The position numbers and the translations under genes are program-made. Source: a virus. Taken from it: 30,890 bases of DNA. The stretch is taken from positions 1-30,890 of IMG/VR virus record IMGVR_UViG_3300025949_000069, one strand, 5' to 3'. Every line of letters begins with the position of its first letter. Within the stretch, counting starts at the first letter, position 1. This document shows, piece by piece, positions 28,411 through 30,890 of the stretch. The notes beneath the pieces were generated by a model. The model did not search any database. It saw only the letters and a list, made by a program, of their open reading frames with translations, and had not been told where the DNA came from.

Positions 28411-30743
28411 TGGACCCGGAGGAGCTACAGTCGATCGCCGACGCGAACGGGATGCCTATCCAGCATTTCGACGGGTACTCTGTTATGAGTCATCCGACGG
28501 ACGGCCCTATGGTTGTGGCACATCCGCCTGGCGCACGCATTCCGGTTCGTCCGCCGCAGCCTCCCGTGGAGGGGGTTCCGCCTCTGCTGGCTCGCCCCCC
28601 AGCGCCGTCGCCAGTCGCGGCGCCCGTCCTCACGCCTGAGATGCAGCGCTCGCGCGACGCGATGCGAACGGCGCAGGCCGCGCGGGTCGAGGCCGAGCGT
28701 CTCGCCCGCATTCGAGGTTTCGAGGCGGAGGAGGCCGCTCAGGCGGAAGCCCTTGACCGTCAGCTCGGGTACACGGTGAGCGACCCTGATCAGTATGGGA
28801 TTGTTACGCGTACATACCCAGGCGGCCGAACGGTCCGCGTCACAACTACGGATCCGCGCGCGTTCGAGGCTGAGGCGCGCGCTCGCGCCCAAGCGGCAGA
28901 AGCAGCCCGTATCGAGGCGCTTCGTCACACGGAGACCGGCGCCGGAACCCGCACGTTCCCGGATGGCGCCACCGTGACAACAGACGCCTCTGGCGCGTCG
29001 GTGATGGGACGGCAGGGTCCCGTTGACATGGCTCGGTTGCGCGAGGAGATGGCCGGTGGCCCGGGTCGTCCGGCGATGGGTGAGCGTGATGTGCCCATCC
29101 TGTCCGAGCGTGTGAGCGGAGCGCTACCGGCCGTGCGCGATGCGGCTACGGCAGCGTGGGAGGGCACGGCCTCCCCAGAGGTACAAGCGGCCCTATCGCC
29201 CGCGACCGAGGCTCTTTACAGCGCTGTTTCGCCTAGCACCGCTGCGGCTGACTACACGCCCGGCACGCTACCGGATGGCACGCCTACGGCTGTCCCGGTG
29301 TCCGAGGCACAAGCGGCGGCGCCAGTCGCTCCGCGTCGGTCGATGCGCGGTCCAGGCGGCCGTCCGGTGGCTCCTGCTCCGATGACCGCTCCGCAGTTCG
29401 TAGAGCAGCTAGCGGGAACGCCAGAGGCTCAGGCGGGATTCGACCAAACGATCGCCGGGCTCGCTCGTGACCCGCGAGACGGTGGGCAGCTCGACCTCCC
29501 TGGGCGTCAGATGCTCGTGGAGAGCCAGCGGGCCGGCCTCGCAGCCAAGGCCGCGCAGACTCAGCAGCACATCGAGGCGCAGGCAGAGCAGCAGCGCCAG
29601 CAGACAGAGCAGGACCGGCAGCGCGCAGTGGCAGGGGCGACCCGCGCCTATCAGAACGCCATCGCGCGCGTAGCCGATGCTCGGATCGAACCGGGCCGAT
29701 GGTTCCGTGATGTGGGGGCCGCCGGTACGGTGGGGGCGACCATCGCCGTTGCTCTCGGCGCCATCGGCAACGCTCTGACGGGGCAGTCCACCAACGGAGC
29801 GCTAGAGCAGATCAACCGAGCCGTGGAGCAGGACATCGACGCCCAGCGCTCGGAGATCGAGTCGGGCCGTGCAGCCGCTGACCTCCAGGGCAACATGGTG
29901 GGCATCATGCGTCAGGAGTTCTCGGACCGCGGAGCCGCTGACGAAGCCGCACACGCCGCGATGCTCCAGCAGGCCGCGCTACAGGTGCAGGAGCACGAAG
30001 CCTATCTCGCAGACGACGAGGCGCGGAATCACGCGGAGGAAGTGCGCGCGCAGATGGACGCAGCGGCCTCGGAGCGGTGGCGGGCGGCGCTGGACCAGCA
30101 GTCGCAGATGGACCTACGGGCAGCACAGGCGGACCGCGCTCGCGCAGCGGCTGCGGCTGACGATGCGCTGGCTCGTCGTCGCGCGTCGGGTGGCACCCGC
30201 GCTCCGGCCCCCGTGACACACACGCAGTGGCAGGCGTTCCAGGCGGCCATTGAAGGCGGCATGTCTCCGGCCGATGCCGCACACGCCTCGTTCCCGGTGG
30301 GCTCTGCGCCATACGCGAACCCTCCGGCGCACGCCCCTATCAGCGGCACCGAGCGGGCCTCGCTGGAGGACTTGCAGTCTGCTCTAGACCTCGTGACGAC
30401 CCACCTTCCGGGCGATGCGAGCGAGGATATCCCCGGCTTCGGCGCCACCGGCCTATTCCCGCGGATGCTGCTCTCGCAGGAGGGCCGTGACCTACGCGCC
30501 TACGTCACCAATCTCCGCGATGCCTTCGGACGCGACCGCACCGGCGCCAACATGCCGCCGAGCGAGGTGGAGCAGTTCAATCAGATTCTGGGTAGCGACC
30601 CGGCGCTATCCTCGGACGCGGACCTCCGGAACGGTATCCGCATCATGCAGTCGATCATCGCGGGCCACCTCCATCGCGGAGCGGACTTGCTTGGCGCCAC
30701 CGATCGCGATGCGGCCGAATTCGGTGGCACGAGGGTAGAGTGA
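28410..30743 (+). CDS. Large coiled-coil ejection-type virion protein
   Basis: The ATG at 28410 overlaps the previous stop by one base (TGATG); an in-frame start at 28395 is less likely. The 777-residue product has a Pro-rich start, several Ala/Glu/Arg/Gln-rich heptad stretches (residues about 75-110, 385-430 and 530-600), a short hydrophobic segment (VGATIAVALGAIGNAL) and a Glu/Asp/Gly-rich end. It contains two similar 'RTYPGGRTVRVTT' / 'RTFPDGATVTTD' units near residues 138 and 188. This is typical of internal virion proteins that are ejected with DNA. No transglycosylase motif is visible here. Confidence 0.65.
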   Translation: MDPEELQSIADANGMPIQHFDGYSVMSHPTDGPMVVAHPPGARIPVRPPQPPVEGVPPLLARPPAPSPVAAPVLTPEMQRSRDAMRTAQAARVEAERLARIRGFEAEEAAQAEALDRQLGYTVSDPDQYGIVTRTYPGGRTVRVTTTDPRAFEAEARARAQAAEAARIEALRHTETGAGTRTFPDGATVTTDASGASVMGRQGPVDMARLREEMAGGPGRPAMGERDVPILSERVSGALPAVRDAATAAWEGTASPEVQAALSPATEALYSAVSPSTAAADYTPGTLPDGTPTAVPVSEAQAAAPVAPRRSMRGPGGRPVAPAPMTAPQFVEQLAGTPEAQAGFDQTIAGLARDPRDGGQLDLPGRQMLVESQRAGLAAKAAQTQQHIEAQAEQQRQQTEQDRQRAVAGATRAYQNAIARVADARIEPGRWFRDVGAAGTVGATIAVALGAIGNALTGQSTNGALEQINRAVEQDIDAQRSEIESGRAAADLQGNMVGIMRQEFSDRGAADEAAHAAMLQQAALQVQEHEAYLADDEARNHAEEVRAQMDAAASERWRAALDQQSQMDLRAAQADRARAAAAADDALARRRASGGTRAPAPVTHTQWQAFQAAIEGGMSPADAAHASFPVGSAPYANPPAHAPISGTERASLEDLQSALDLVTTHLPGDASEDIPGFGATGLFPRMLLSQEGRDLRAYVTNLRDAFGRDRTGANMPPSEVEQFNQILGSDPALSSDADLRNGIRIMQSIIAGHLHRGADLLGATDRDAAEFGGTRVE

Positions 30744-30890
30744 GCGACCCGCAGGTCACGGCGCCGGTTCTACTGCGGCACGAGTCCGGGGCTCTCTACG
30801 AGGTCCCCGCAGACCGCGCAGAGGCGGCCATCGCATCCGGCAGGTTCCGACAGGAGACGCCGGAAGAGGCGGACCTACGCTCGCGACGTA
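30740..30890 (+). CDS. N-terminal part of a further virion gene (partial)
   Basis: A GTG overlaps the previous stop (GTGA at 30740) and opens a frame that leaves the window after about 50 codons. It begins MSDPQVTAPVLLRHESGALY, then EVPADRAEAAIASGRF. The pattern 'G.lyeVPadrA.aAiaSGrfr.etpeEa' is seen at the N-terminus of large phage proteins, often the biggest ejection proteins or transglycosylases. The main body is missing, so its function cannot be stated. Confidence 0.7.
   Translation, partial: MSDPQVTAPVLLRHESGALYEVPADRAEAAIASGRFRQETPEEADLRSRR

Noticed and set aside
1-30890. CRISPR arrays, insertion sequences, integrase or toxin-antitoxin pairs
   Set aside because: No regularly spaced repeats, terminal inverted repeats, transposase, recombinase or recognisable toxin/antitoxin proteins were seen on either strand.

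Overview
The window is a contiguous piece of a tailed-phage genome (free phage or prophage), high in G+C. Its virion module is podovirus-like: terminase large subunit, portal, scaffold, major capsid protein, a gp11-type adaptor, a gp12-type nozzle and long coiled-coil ejection-type proteins. Nearly all genes are on the + strand, most overlapping the next by ATGA, GTGA or TGATG. No integrase, repressor, DNA polymerase or RNA polymerase is visible, so lifestyle cannot be decided. The host is not shown directly. The only clear clue is a reverse-strand, cysteine-rich lipoprotein (15982-16281) of a style common in myxobacteria and related deltaproteobacteria; this is a weak inference.

Region 1 (1-13597) holds about 40 small, tightly coupled genes. 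They start with the C-terminal end of a replication-initiator-like protein. Recognisable members are a DUF6210-like protein, winged-helix proteins, a Rad52-family annealing protein, an HNH endonuclease, a RuvC-like resolvase, a secreted cell-wall-hydrolase-like protein, a DUF968-like HNH protein, small Cys-rich proteins and an adenine-type DNA methyltransferase. Two promoters share a 16-base -35 block (2402 and 8895). The second fires almost exactly at an ATG and implies a leaderless mRNA. At 9619-9755 lies an unusual tRNA-like element with all four cloverleaf helices but an oversized anticodon loop and variable region. Four gaps between genes are filled by mini-ORFs of 9 to 25 codons with stop/start overlaps at both ends.

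Region 2 (13666-17939) is the packaging region: a TerS-like protein, a GroES-like co-chaperonin, a GNAT-like acetyltransferase, the reverse-strand lipoprotein and TerL. TerS and TerL are about 1.5 kb apart, with accessory genes between.

Region 3 (17959-30890) is the virion module: portal, scaffold, major capsid protein (its ribosome-binding site lies in a perfect hairpin), two probable capsid-associated proteins, adaptor, nozzle, two Ala/Gln-rich ejection-type proteins and the start of a further gene. Codon choice marks the capsid protein and the 22508-23197 product as the likely most abundant proteins.

Several real genes are short: 4651-4815, 5339-5416, 10213-10347, 13666-13839 and 15209-15373 encode 25 to 57 residues and were found by reading start/stop overlaps and ribosome-binding sites.
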